NCBI GenBank assembly: GCA_037178625.1
Contig: CM074130.1
Coordinates: 4,402,001-4,466,000 of the forward strand
Length of the DNA: 64,000 nt
From: Skeletonema tropicum
Lineage: Eukaryota; Bacillariophyta; Thalassiosirophyceae; Thalassiosirales; Thalassiosiraceae
Direction of reading: 5' to 3'
Part shown: positions 44,654 through 56,462 of the stretch, in pieces
Layout: the number at the start of each line of letters is the position of its first letter
Position numbering within the stretch: position 1 is the first letter of the stretch
Notes under the pieces: model-generated
Databases searched by the model: none
What the model saw: only the letters and a program-made list of their open reading frames with translations
Told to the model about the DNA's origin: nothing
Made by a program: the position numbers and the translations under genes

Positions 44654-45803
44654 ATGGCCGACAGCTCCGACTACTAAGGCCGACAAATCCGACTACGGCG
44701 AGGGAGGCGATGACACCACCGGAGACGCCGCCGCACCCATCCGAGGCGAGGTCGACATGGCCGATGTACCCGTCACCGAAGAAGTGGCCGTTCCTACCTC
44801 ACGGAACAATGTCGGGAATCGATTCTTGGCCGTAGTCTTGGATAGAGCACTGTGTACCAAGTATGATTTGGAGAATTGGGAGAGTAATGAGGAGGAGGAG
44901 AATCCATTGTGGGAAATGCATAAGGATCGAGTGGCCTTGACGGAAGATCATGTTATGTGGGCGAGGAAGCAGAATTTGTATAATGAGACGTTTAATACGG
45001 AGAGTATGGCGGATATTCGTTTTAGTCATCAGCTGTGAGTTTTGTTGTGGTGTTTTTTGAAGGGTGCATGTATCTATGCTTTGTCTCGTCATGTCTGTTG
45101 ATCGATGATTTGTATTGCTCACTTTTCTTTTTGGCTGAATTGAATACTATTTCTTTCTCTTCGTTTATAGTCTATCCTCTGATCTTCAACGCACCATTGG
45201 GCACGCCATGTGCATAGACTCACCCACCATCGACGACTGCCGCGAGGCTTTATCTCGTGATCCCATCATTCGATCTCTGGTGGGTGTCGACGACGATGGT
45301 CACTGCGATGTGTCATCCGTACCACTCTATCGTTGGAGACAAATTCGTGATCATACCCTCCGTATGGACGATGGACGTAACGGTTTGCCAACCATGCTTT
45401 TGGCATTTGATCGACCAGAGGCAATGTCCGATGGGCTAAGGGAGGAAGTACAAAATGCGCACTTGGAATATTTGATCCGTAGTGAGAGGGTTGTGGCATC
45501 GGGTCCATTGCACGTCGCGACAAAGAAAAGTCCGATCCCAAGTCGACTGCGATTGGAACTCTCATGATTTTCAATGCAAAAGATAGGGATGATGCTATTG
45601 ACTTTGTGGAGAATGATCCAATGGCTGCAGCGGGTGTATATGAAACAATGACAGTGCATAGATACAATCAGTTGGATGTTACTGGTAAATTTGTTTCGGA
45701 AAATTTGTATTATCCCAATCAAAATACGTACCAAATGAAGGAGGCAATGGAATATTGGGGTTACCCTGTTGATGATGAGCAGACAAAGTGGCTCAACTGG
45801 TAA
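44654..45803 (+). CDS. Tandem YCII-domain protein
   Basis: Two YCII-like (ferredoxin-fold, YciI) modules. The second is clear: AHLEYLIRSERVVASGPLHV ... STAIGTLMIFNAKDRDDAIDF, ENDPMAAAGVYETMTVHRYN. The first, NRFLAVVLDRALCTKYD ... DEHMWARK-like LTEDHVMWARKQ ... DDCREALSRDPIIRS ... PLYRWRQI, is more diverged and split by an intron (45035-45170, GTGAGT...ATAG). A surplus base near 44673 and one missing base near 45515 interrupt the frame. The ATG at 44654 (MADSSDY) is preferred; an in-frame ATG at 44477 would add a His-rich stretch with no clear leader. YCII domains act as dehalogenase- or muconolactone isomerase-like folds; no specific reaction can be assigned. Confidence 0.65.
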
Positions 45804-45898
45804 AATGAAAGAGGAAAGAGCAGAAGACTGTGCCAGGCAGTTTTTGTTCACATCCATTCTCTATGGTACTATGTATATGATTAATGGACTCTAATAAG

Positions 45899-48788
45899 CT
45901 ACGATGACAGAGCTGTCAAACTATCAGTACTTTTCTTGTTGTCTCCTCTAGCAGAATGCAACTGCATATTCCACATAGCAGCATATTTCCCATCTTCCTT
46001 TTGCATAAGCTCATCGTGGGTACCCTGTTCGGCGACAACACCATCCCCAAGGACAATGATGTTATCCGCCTCTCGGATCGTTCCTAGCCTATGCGCAATT
46101 ACGAGGACAGTTCTGTCTGACCCAAGTCTATCAAGAGCATCTTGAACAGAATTTTCAGTAACAGTGTCAAGAGCTGTGAAGTTTAAAAGGAAGCGAGAAA
46201 AGGTTAGTTGCCAAATGGTCAACAACTGAAATAACTACACACATTGTACTATAGCCATTTGACTCACCTGATGTTGCTTCATCCAGCACCACAATCGAAG
46301 GATTCTTGAGTAAGCAACGAGCGATTGCTGTGCGTTGCTTTTCTCCGCCACTGAGTTTCAAGCCCCTATCTCCTACCATTGTATCCATCCCTTCAGGTAG
46401 ACTTTCTACAAAGTCTTTCAATTGTGCATCTTCGATAACTTGCATTACCTCTTCGTCAGTTGCATCTTGTTTACCGTATTTGATGTTATTTTTCATGGTA
46501 TCGTTGAATAATGTGGTGTTTTGAGGAACCACTCCTATTGCCCCGCGCAAAGACTTTTGCTTGCAGGATCTTACATCGACACCATTGACCTTCACAGCAC
46601 CACCGATAACGTCGTAGAACCGAAATAGGAGCCGGGATACGGTGGTCTTACCTTCTCCAGTAGGACCCACAACGGCAGTTACCGTACCCCGCTTCATTTT
46701 GAAAGACAATCCCTTCAAACCCTTTGTATCTGGTTGTGTCGGATAGTGGAATTTCACATTGTCAAATTCTACAACTGTATCTGAAGAATCAGCATTTCTA
46801 GAAGGAAGATCCACTGCATCGGGAGCATCAGTGACATCAGGACTCTCTGATAAAAGCTCCGACAAGTTTGCTAGATCGATCAAAGCCATCACAATAGCGT
46901 TATACACGGAACCTAAGAAGTTCAATGGCATGAACAAGTTCAATGTGTAAGTAAGCACTGCGATAAAGTCACCCATCTCCAACCCAGAGCAAATGGTCGA
47001 GTTCGAACAACATGTAGAATTGCCATCGGCGCAACCTTCTGCGATGCAGCAATCCATCCGGCCTTGAATACTAATCACCGCCAGGGATAGACACGTCGCC
47101 AAGCAAGCTAGCAATAGAACCTGCTGAGTGACATTCAAAAAGCTCATTGAAGCCTTGACATTCACATCTTGTGTCTGATACTTTTGAACTGATTCTGCGT
47201 AACGTTTACTCTCATACTCTTCATTGGTAAAGTATTTCACACACTCAAAATTGACCAGTGAATCAGTGCAAATGTCGTGAAAATTGTTGTCGAATTTGGT
47301 CACCTTCTTCCTAAACTTTCGTCTCCAAAGCGTCACCAACACAGTCCAAGTCACGTATACGAAGATAAAGAAGAAGACTGACACTGCCAACGGAAAGTAG
47401 TCGAAGTAGCTTGCGAAAATAATCGTGACTAACAAGCACTCTGCGAGAGCAGGGAGTAGCCATAGGAACAAGTAGCGCATTAACGTATCACATGCAGCAA
47501 CGCCACGATCCATTGATCTAAGGACCTCTCCAAGCTTCTTACGTAAATGCCAATCCAAGCTAAGACTGTGCAAATGGTTGAAGCTAAGTTCACTAATCTG
47601 GACAAAGGCTGCCTGTCCCACTTTCAGATATATCAACGACTGGCACTCTTTCAATGTCGAGCCAGCCAACAGAGTGATCGTGTAAAAAATGACATTTCTG
47701 ATGGCAGTTTCATAATCTAATCGAGTCAGTGCCGTACTAGCCTTTCCCAAAAGAATGGGCGCATACAGCGAGCAGCCCTTAGCAGATGCAACACACAGCC
47801 AAGTAGTGATTGCACGGACACGATTGATTGCTGCCGAAGTTGCCGTGGCATCAGGCCAAAAGTACGGTTTGAGAATGGTTAAAAGAGCACGTTTGTTCAA
47901 CTTTGCCTTCTTTCCCTCCTTGGTTTTCACCTCTGGATATTGACACACTCTCCCCTCCACGATAGCTAGAACCGCATAGATTGCTAGACAACTAATAGTA
48001 CCAAAGTCTACCCTCGTAGGTGAAGCAGTAGCAACTCCATCAGGAGATGGAAGAACAATCAAAATGATACATCCAACAAGTAAAATTAGCGCTGAGATGG
48101 AATACAAGCCTCTCTGAAGCGATCCAAATCGTTTCCTATGAAAATCACGCAAGTTCATGATTGTTCCAATGAATACTGCTACGGTTGCACATCCCAACGG
48201 TACTGCATCATACACGGCATTGGCGAATTGTGGTCGTGACTCCTCTGTTGATGTAGCCGTGAGAATTGTAGCTGTTAGAAAGTATAAAAACAGCACAAGA
48301 TGTAGCATGAGCGATGTCATGGGAATGATAGCTTCAACTGCGCCCTTACGAGCTTGCTCTTCACTCTGTCCCTCTAAATCATCATCATCATTATCATCTG
48401 CCGTTGCTAAAATGAATCTTCGAGTGCTATTAGAGATCAAAGAAGAAAGTGTGGATCCCCTCCTGCTCCTTCCATCATTATCAGAGACACTACCTCCAGC
48501 ATTACTATGCTCATTCGAAAACGGTGCCGAAACATTCCTCACGGACATTCGTCCATCGAAAAACGTAGTCCCCGACAATCGACGCATGAGGGAAGGTCGT
48601 TGTTGAGACGTAGTATCATCATTGTCCTTATTCGTCTTTTCCTTATCGCTGACGAGCTTGGCAGTTTCAATTTTTTCATCATTTTTCTTGGCATTCTCGG
48701 ATGCTGTGGAGACAACATCGACGGTGAGACGGAGTAGATGGAATGTGGCGGCTACCCCTGCTGCTACTATTGCTGAGTTGGGCGCCAT
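45899..48788 (-). CDS. ABCB6/HMT1-type half ABC transporter
   Basis: About 930 residues. An N-terminal extra membrane domain (several helices between about 150 and 300) precedes the six-helix ABC exporter domain (YFWPDATATSAAINRVRAI ... LRKKLGEVLRSMDRGVAA), the arrangement of ABCB6/HMT1 heavy-metal and porphyrin transporters. The nucleotide-binding domain has Walker A GPTGEGKTT near 706, the Q-loop GVVPQNTTLFN, signature LSGGEKQR near 811, Walker B IVVLDEATS and the H-loop Gln-to-His switch VIAHRL. The extracellular-side loop before the last helices contains six to eight clustered cysteines (DCCIAEGCADGNSTCCSNST, then C). An intron, 46174-46267 (GTGAGT...CACAG), lies within DEATS|ALD. The frame is otherwise clean. 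Vacuolar or mitochondrial membrane is likely. Convergent with the YCII gene (95 bp). Confidence 0.82.
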
Positions 48789-49526
48789 GATGGTTTACTT
48801 GTTTCGTTGGTTGTCTTCAGCTTCAAGTGTTCTTCCAAATTTATGCTGACGATGTTATGGTTATGGGGCACAAAGAAGTAGACGTCGTCGTGTCGTGCAT
48901 AGACGTCGTCGTGTGCATAGACGCCGGCGCGGCGAAGTCATCGGCGAAGGTTAGTGTAACAATGACATCAATAAAATGTAACAATGACACTGTGAATCTA
49001 TGTAACAACGTGGGCTCATCACCCCTCCTCTCAAATCCAGATTTTGCATGCGCTTTGATAAATCAACCTCGTTCCCGCTCTGCGATCTCGTGGATGGTGC
49101 CACAACTTCTAATATTTGCTCTATTGGTAAGGATTGTGCTCGTCGTAGGCAATGAATTGAAGTGGAGCAATCGAATTGTCGACATCTGTTGGATGATAAT
49201 TGATATATTTTACCTGCCGAGGTGGAGTTTTTGGTTCCATCAGATGGGCCACAAGGCGTAGCATATCTTTGACACAAGATTTATGTGGCTGTGGCGAAGC
49301 CTGTGGAAGACCTCTGATTCGCTTCACAGGTGGAAATAAAAATGAACAATTCGGATGGACTTGCAGTAATTATTTCCATCCGGTGGTGATTGCGTCGCTT
49401 CAATGGAAGAACTGCTCTTTTTTGCACAATCATATAATTGTTTGCTTACATGCGATTGCCCTCTCCATCAATCACCATCCACTACTCCACAGCAATCGGA
49501 ACCAGCCGTTCGAACCTAGTTAGTTT
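48789..49526. other. Divergent gap with possible HORMA-like relic
   Basis: 5' flanks of the ABC transporter and the helicase. On the minus strand near 49345-49121 a short frame (SCVKDMLRLVAHLMEP ... VKYINYHPTDVDNSIAPLQF) has the look of a HORMA-domain segment, but no further homologous sequence is visible and the frame ends quickly. It may be a gene remnant or chance. A tandem GACGTCGTCGTG duplication lies near 48882-48910. Confidence 0.3.
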
Positions 49527-52500
49527 ATGTCCTTCGTTCCCACTCCGCAAAAGGCGACTGCCGCCGGCGCCAATCCAACTCAAAATGCATCAACCGTGAA
49601 CAACGCAACCGCTGCTGCCGGCGAGGCAGCTGAAACGACGGGTGAAGATGCCTTCATCACGTCGCGTACCTTCGATCTTTATTGGGTCGATAAGACTGCA
49701 CTCATGTACAAGGATGGTTATGTCAAGGTGTGTCTATAATTATTATTTGTTACCATGCTTTGCCGCAATGAATTATTCTCCGTACATGATTTTATTAACT
49801 CTTTTATTTCTGCAACCATATTCATCTCTTAACAGACTTACGACCGTGAGCAAAAGCGTAGCATGTTCGCTATCAAGCAAAAGTCATCCATCCCCGTAAT
49901 CCTTCGTGACATGGCCCCTCCCGAAGGATCCATCTTCGATCCAGCAATAAAGTGGGAAGAAGAAAAGGAACGCCGTAGTAAAGCTGCCAAAACCGAGGCA
50001 GATGCCGAACAAGCCAAAGAAAAGAAAAAGAGTTCAGGTGGTGGGGGGAAGAAGAATGCCAAGAAGCAGTCTGCTGCCGATGCCATCAAAGAATCCAACG
50101 CTGCCGAGAAGGTGAAGAAAGATCTGGAGCGTGATGTGATGAAGCTTTCCAACCTCCGTACTTTGGGGACGCTTCAAGCGGCTACTTGTGACACCCCCGT
50201 TGGTAAAATTAACCGCATGCTCAAAATGCTCCACTTGGCTGTATCCGACCTCAAGCAGGGTACTGTGGGTGCTAGCGAGGCTGAAGTTCTGGATATCTTG
50301 TGGGCGTTGGAGGAAATGCCATTATTCAAGTCATCTGAGGAGGAAATTGCGGCGGAAAAGGCGTCAAAGAAGGAGTCCAAGAAGGAGGAGAAGAAGTCTA
50401 AGAAAGATTCGAAGAAGGACTCCAAGAAGGACAAGAAGAGCAAGGATGCCGACAAGAAGGAAAAGGTGGTCTTATCTACTGATGCTAAAGCGCTCAAAGA
50501 TTTGCTCAAGGAAGGAGGGGATAAGTTCAAAGACTCGCTCAAGTATGCTAGGAAGCTCTCGAGTGGAAAGAAGGACATCATTACCTTCCAGCTTACTGAG
50601 ATGCCTGATCGTCTCCCCCCTTTGAGTCGTTACAACAGGCAGTTCAAGTTGGAAGATTGGCAATGCGATATTCTAGCTTCCATTGATGAGAGGAAATCTG
50701 CTGTTGTATGTGCCCCCACTTCTTCCGGAAAGACTCTTTTGAGTACATACACCTGTAAAAAGGCTCAGGGAACTGTCCTCTTCGTTCTCCCCAGTGAGGC
50801 ACTTGTGTGGCAAATTGCCGCGACGTACTACGAATTCTTCCGTGGAAATGTGACAATCGCCACAGATTTGATTACTTTCCAAGAAATCTCTGGAGATGCT
50901 CAAGTATACATTGGTACTCCCTGCGCTGTGGAAAAGTGTCTCCTCAAGGCGCGTGGTGCCGCAGGAGAAGAGATGAAGAAAGGTCAGAGGGAGTTCATGA
51001 TTCTAGATGGAGGCTATGCCCAGTTTGACTATCTTGTGCTCGATGAGGTCCACACCCTTAACGGTCCAGAAGGTGACGCATTGCAACGTATCATTAGGTG
51101 CTGTAACTGTCCTTTCCTTGCTCTGAGTGCTACTATTGGTAACGCAACTCAACTTCAGTCTTGGTTGAGCAAGGTTCTCAATGAGCATGTATCTGCAGCA
51201 GTTATTGATGCTCCTACCGAAGAAGTCCTTCTTAAAGAATATTATGCTCGTTTCATCAACCTTCAACGTTGGGTTGTGACAGAATCTGAGGGCAAAGATG
51301 GAAAGCAGAAGCTTAAGATGGTGAAACTCCATCCCGTGGCGGCCATGACCCCAGAACGCTTGCAATCCGAGCCTGAGTTGGTAGCAGCCTTGTCAATGAC
51401 CCCAGCTGACATGATTTCTTTGTGGAAACGCATGAAGGCTATTTTCCCCGGTACTGTGTTGGAGAAAGATGATGATCCGGAGAAGTTCTTCCAATCTGAA
51501 GATGGTCACCGTATCACGCTGAATGAGACCAAGGAGTATGAAACAAGGCTCAAAGCTCGCTTGACAGCCCTTTCCAAGTCTCATCCTGAACTCTACGAGA
51601 AGCTTCGCGAGGCACAACTTCCTCCTCCACTCACGGCCAAGAAGAACGTTAGCGATATGCTGTATGATGTTGTAACTCAACTGAAGAATAGTGACCTCCT
51701 CCCTGCAGTTGCATTCCAGCTTGACACTTACGGCGCATTTTCCATGTTCAAGACTTTGCTCTCCCGTCTCGAGAGTGAACAAGTTGCGGAATTCCCCGAC
51801 TATCGTAAGGATTTGATCAAACTTGCCCGCGACAAGGCCCAAATGAGGAAGGTAGCTGCTGGTCAAGCTAGCCGTGTAAACGCTGCCGAGGCTGAAGAAG
51901 ATGCCAAGTCGGGCTTTACTGACGAATCTCTCACCCAGGATGATACAACTAAACCACATGACAAATACGTCCTTTCTCCTGCGGGAAAACGTCTCGGATA
52001 CAACGAGGTTGAAGATATCATTGCTGACATGAAGAAGGCCGGAGAATCCGTTGATATCAACCATGCTCTCATCCGTGGTCTTCGACGTGGAATTGCAATT
52101 TACACCAATGAAGTCGGATTTTCTTGCTACCGTCGTCAAGTGCAGATGCTTGCACAAAAGGGAAGGCTCGCCGTTGTTTTCTCCGACGAAGCTCTTGCGT
52201 ATGGGGTGAATATGCCTTTCCGTTCTTGTGTCTTCTGTGGCGACATGGGTGACAACTTGACAGCATTGATTGCGCAACAAATGCAAGGTCGTGCAGGACG
52301 CAGAGGTATGGATGTCCAAGGAAATGTCATTTATCTAGGAATGGAGTGGCCCTACATTGAGAATTTGATGCTTGGTCAAATTACCAATGTTACTGGAAAG
52401 GAACCTCGTTATCCTACTATTGCTTTGACTCAAGCCATCGCAGCAGCAAATGATCCTGATGACACCAAGCACTTTATCCATGATGCCAATAAGCCTGAGT

Positions 52501-53363
52501 TTGCTCAGGCCCTTCGCAAGATGCATCGTACTCAAAATTGCTTTCCCTCCGTGACGGAAGATGCGTTGGAGTGGATGACTGGGCCTTCCTTGGAAGACTT
52601 CTGTACTGGTGAAGAGAAGACAGATTATCTTGATCAATCAATGAAGGTTATCCAAGGTTTGGGTTTCGTTGACGAAGACAATAGGCTTGACATGGATCAC
52701 AATGTTACCTCCATGGTTTGCGAAATGAATGATTACCTACCTGAAGCTCTTCACTTATGTGCCATTTTGGAGCAGCTCTACATGCGTTTTTGCTACAACA
52801 AGACCAAGGCTTTCAAGGAAAGTGATTCGACTCAGAATGAACTGCTCTCTGTTCTTCTTCATGTTGTCGATAGGGTCCCAGCTGCGGAAAATGAAGAAAG
52901 TTTGCAAGAACTTCTGCGTGTGACACCATCCGAGGGGAAGAATGTGAATGAGGACGCGCTTGGAATGTGGCTTGAGACTGAAGAGTTGTTGACGAAGCAA
53001 CACGACAAAATCAACAGCTTGGATATTGATGACTCAGAAAAAGCAAAGATGACTCTAGACCCAGCTCCAGCCACTACAGCTGGAAATGTTGGCCCGCCTC
53101 TCGATAAAGGTGTGTATGAAATGATCATTACGAAGCAGAAGGGATTCCGTGAGGATCAAAGTCTTGAGCGTCGTAATGACCTGAAACGCCGAATCTTCAA
53201 GCTCGGTCACATTTGCCAAGTTGCTCACAACAATCTTCAGCAGCCACACGGAAAGTTTGACGCCCTCGAGGTACATTTCCGTCGTTTGTTCAACAACATC
53301 AAGTATTCTGTTGCTGATATGATGAACCAGCTTACTGATCAAAGTGATTTGACTGAGGTTTAA
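49527..53363 (+). CDS. DDX60-like Ski2-family RNA helicase
   Basis: Two exons, 49527-49727 and 49836-53363 (intron 49728-49835, GTGTGT...ACAG, phase 0), give 1,242 residues in an unbroken frame. Helicase motifs: a Q-like WQCDILASID, Walker A CAPTSSGKT near 360, DEVH box (VLDEVHTLNG-EGDALQ) near 470, SAT (LALSATIGN) near 495, and motif VI QMQGRAGRRG near 881. The spacing and the LNGPEGD/SATIGN wording match DDX60-like proteins rather than Mtr4 or Ski2. A Lys/Ser-rich charged stretch (about 245-290) precedes the core. Animal DDX60 proteins are about 1,700 residues; the long N-terminal part is absent here. Its role is probably RNA surveillance or decay in the cytosol. Ends 102 bp from the convergent NusG-SAP gene. 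Confidence 0.85.
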
Positions 53364-53465
53364 TATGTTTAGGAAGAATAGTTTGGGGGGAAGTAAATGC
53401 GATGACAATAAAATAGACATCAGACGGTAGAGAAAATTTTTGTTTTACTATGGTACTTTCATTGA

Positions 53466-55746
53466 CTATGACTGCTGCAGCCTCTCGATTAGTTCGCTCT
53501 TCTTTCCCCCAACCTTCAACCCTCTGTCCCGAAGCATGTCTTTTAGCACTGGCACAGTCAGTTTCGCGAAATCAATCTCCTCAGAAGCCGAACTTTGTTT
53601 GCTGGGGGTGTCTAATTGTGATACTTCAACTTCGTCTGCAATTTCGTCTATTAGACCCGAGAAAAAGTCCTCTCCGAGTACATCTTCGTCACTATCGTCC
53701 GAGGATGATTCCTCAAGTGCACCTTCCAACTCACTTTGAAGGCTTGCAAAAAAGTCATCCTCATCATCATCTACTGCGGCACTCTTCTTGGCAGGAGACT
53801 CCTCCAGAGTCTTCCCCATCTCACTTGCGAGACTTGCAAAAAAATCATCGTCATCATCAGACTCAGATTCTCCACCGTCATCATCAAAGTCATCCCCCAG
53901 TGACTGCGATAGCTCCGCTTCTAAGTTTGAGAAAAAATCGTCATCATCTAGATCAGAGTCACCACCAGATGACCTTGGCTCGTCAACAGATCCGCCGAGC
54001 TCGCTCATCAAGTTTGCGAAAAAAGAATCCTCTGCATTTTGTGACTGTGTGTTCTTCGCGCTAGGTCCAGCATTATCATGATGGCGAGAACCACGAGAGT
54101 ATCTTTCATTTCTTGAAGATGATTTATCCTCTTCCAAATCGTCACTCAGCTCGGACATGAGACTATCAAAAAAGTCGGCTTCAGTTGCTGTCAATGTTGT
54201 TTACCGGCGATGCTCCCCGATCATTATTTCTGCTATCTCTGCTGCCTCCAAATGATCTTTCGGGACGGGAATCTCTGTTGTTGCCACGCCTATCACCAAA
54301 GTCATCACGGCGGCCTCGTTGCCCGCGTTCCGGTCGGTCCTTGTATAATTCATCCCTTTTGCGTTGACGTTCCTCCTCTTCTTTCAACCGTTCCTCGTAA
54401 ACGTCAAAATCTCCACCGTCCCATGAAGAGCGTTCGACAATACCCCTGTGGCAATGGACAAAAATGTTAGAGAATACAAATATAGAAAAGAGGGCTGTGC
54501 GACTGCTTCTTGGGTGCCAAGGGCGAACTTACCAAGTATCCTGTCCTTTTTTCGGTCCTTTAGCTTGCTCCTTCTTCTTTTTGGTTTCCGTCACAGCAAA
54601 GGATGGACTCGCATCAGCTGGACCTCCTCTTTGATTTGCACGCCTCTCTTCCCTGTAAGCAAGCCAGTTCTCTTCCTCTCGCTTTATTTCATCGGCACTG
54701 CGACCAAACATGTCACGGCCAGTCTCACCGCGTGCAACACGATCTTGACGTCGATTCCTGTCGGGCCCAGCACCGGCGCTTTGTAAAAGCCCAGAACGCA
54801 TGCTTAGCTTCTGCCGCGCGACTATCCTCTTCAGGGAGGAGCTCGTTTTCCAATGCTAACTTCGAATTGCTCTTGGTCGACAGGGACTGTTGGTCCACTA
54901 AGACCACGCATAACTTCCAAATCACTTAATGGTCTGATAGCATCTGGCATAAACCACTCATCATATGTTTGGCCGTAAGTAAACATGCGAACCATTAATT
55001 GCCCATCTTTCAAACGCCGAACAGTACCATCTTCTCCTTCAAATCTACCACTCAAAACTTTCACCATTTGACCCACATCATATCCAGCATACTGTGCCAT
55101 CAAATCTTCCCCAGTGTCGGTTCTTCCTGAATAATCCCCACCATACTCGTTTTCAAACTCCTCTTGCGCTTCTTCAAGCCCCTTGAACTTTTTTCACTTC
55201 TTCCTCATTCAATGGAATAGGTGCAGGTGGCAACTTCTTGTGTCCCTTCCGGTTAACTGTGCCCATCCAACTACGGCACAAATCTAGCTCTTGCAATGTT
55301 TCGTACACATCTTCGACCAAGGCAATTTTGCAAAATAGATATCCGGGATAGCGAACTCTTACATCTACAACCTTCTTCTTATCTCCATGCGATCTCAAGT
55401 GGCGTGATGTAGGAACAACAAATTTCTCCACCACGTTTTTGGGAAAGTGTTCACATACAATACGAGCCTGCGCCAATAAATCAAGTTCTACTCCCGCAAC
55501 GCAATTGATGAGGTACCACGATGTGCCGTCGACTTCGGGATCATCTTCCTCGATGTGTAGTCGCTTCCATAGTTTTCCATTAAGCGACGTAGAAGATGGA
55601 ATAATTGGAGCTGATTTTATAAACGATCCGTTGATTTTGTCGGACGTCAGCAGCGGAGATTGATGATGTCTTGATGTCCGCGTGGGCGAAATTTGGAATG
55701 CAGACGCTGTTGCAAGTAAAGCATAGCTAGCCACCAGCAACTTCAT
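53466..55746 (-). CDS. Plastid NusG-KOW protein with acidic FF repeats and SAP domain
   Basis: MKLLVASYALLATASAF|QISP is a diatom plastid leader. The NGN domain follows (SWYLINCVAGVELDLLAQAR ... VRYPGYLFCKI ... LCRSWMGTV), then a KOW-type motif (VGQMVKVLSGRFEGEDGTV). Next is a charged Arg/Gly/Asp-rich region with one intron (54446-54532, GTAAGT...CACAG). After it come six copies of an acidic motif [DE]DxFFxxLxxE[LM] (for example DDDFFASLASEM and EDSFFANLMSEL), and finally a SAP DNA-binding helix pair (LTVPVLKDMLRDRGLKVGGK). Surplus bases near 55190 and 54190 and one missing C near 54840 break the frame. NusG binds RNA polymerase and tunes elongation; here it is probably tied to plastid DNA through SAP. 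In land plants NusG-like (pTAC13) and SAP (pTAC3) functions sit on separate proteins. Confidence 0.7.
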
Positions 55747-56462
55747 TGCTACAAAGTTTATCTTCTCTATGGAACAGCGTATGACACAACTGTGCGTGTA
55801 CTAGATTGTAATCCCACGGATCTCCTGGCAGTAGGCTGTCGTCATCGTGTGCGCTGCTCTTGGAAAAGGTTGTATTTTTTGTTCTTCCTTTTTTGATGGC
55901 TAGAAACCGACGGAGACAGACCGCCGAATACCGTAGCAGTACCGTATTTAATAGCTACATAGAGAGATTGTGGCGCGGGCAGATGTCACGGCGGCTTATC
56001 ATGCAAGAGATGAAAGTCGCCTTGTACCATACTCACGTCAATTTGTGGATGTTTGTTTGTGCATAACTTGCTACTGGTCACTTGCCAATCGGCAGATCTG
56101 GAGGACCGTGCCGGCTCCATTACTGTGGCATAACATACATGTTGATTTGCACATTGGACAGGTGATTTTGATGACTTTCGTATCTGTGACTTGTTAACTT
56201 TGTATTTACTTCTCTGTGACTGTGAATGCCAATTTAAAAAAAGGCGAAGTCATTAGTCCGACTCTCGACAATCCCCTGTCTCATGGAAAACCAATAGGCT
56301 GAATCATTGATGATATCTTCGTCAATATGAACGACGAACCCAGTAATTTATTAATCATGACGCATAGAAAATGCAAGACAATCCTACCCTTTTAGCGACA
56401 GACAGAAAAAAGATAGCACCTCAGTCCTGTTATCCTCTGTCAAGTTAAAAGTAGGTAAGTCA
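55747..56462. other. Intergenic
   Basis: 5' flank of the NusG-SAP gene and the sequence before the satellite. No gene or conserved element is recognised. Confidence 0.4.

Noticed and set aside
49121..49345. HORMA-domain gene on the minus strand
   Set aside because: Only about 40 residues look similar, no further matching sequence is visible on either side; kept only as a possible relic.
51393..52319. 308-residue minus-strand open frame within the helicase gene
   Set aside because: Antisense shadow of a long, well-conserved helicase exon; no domain of its own.
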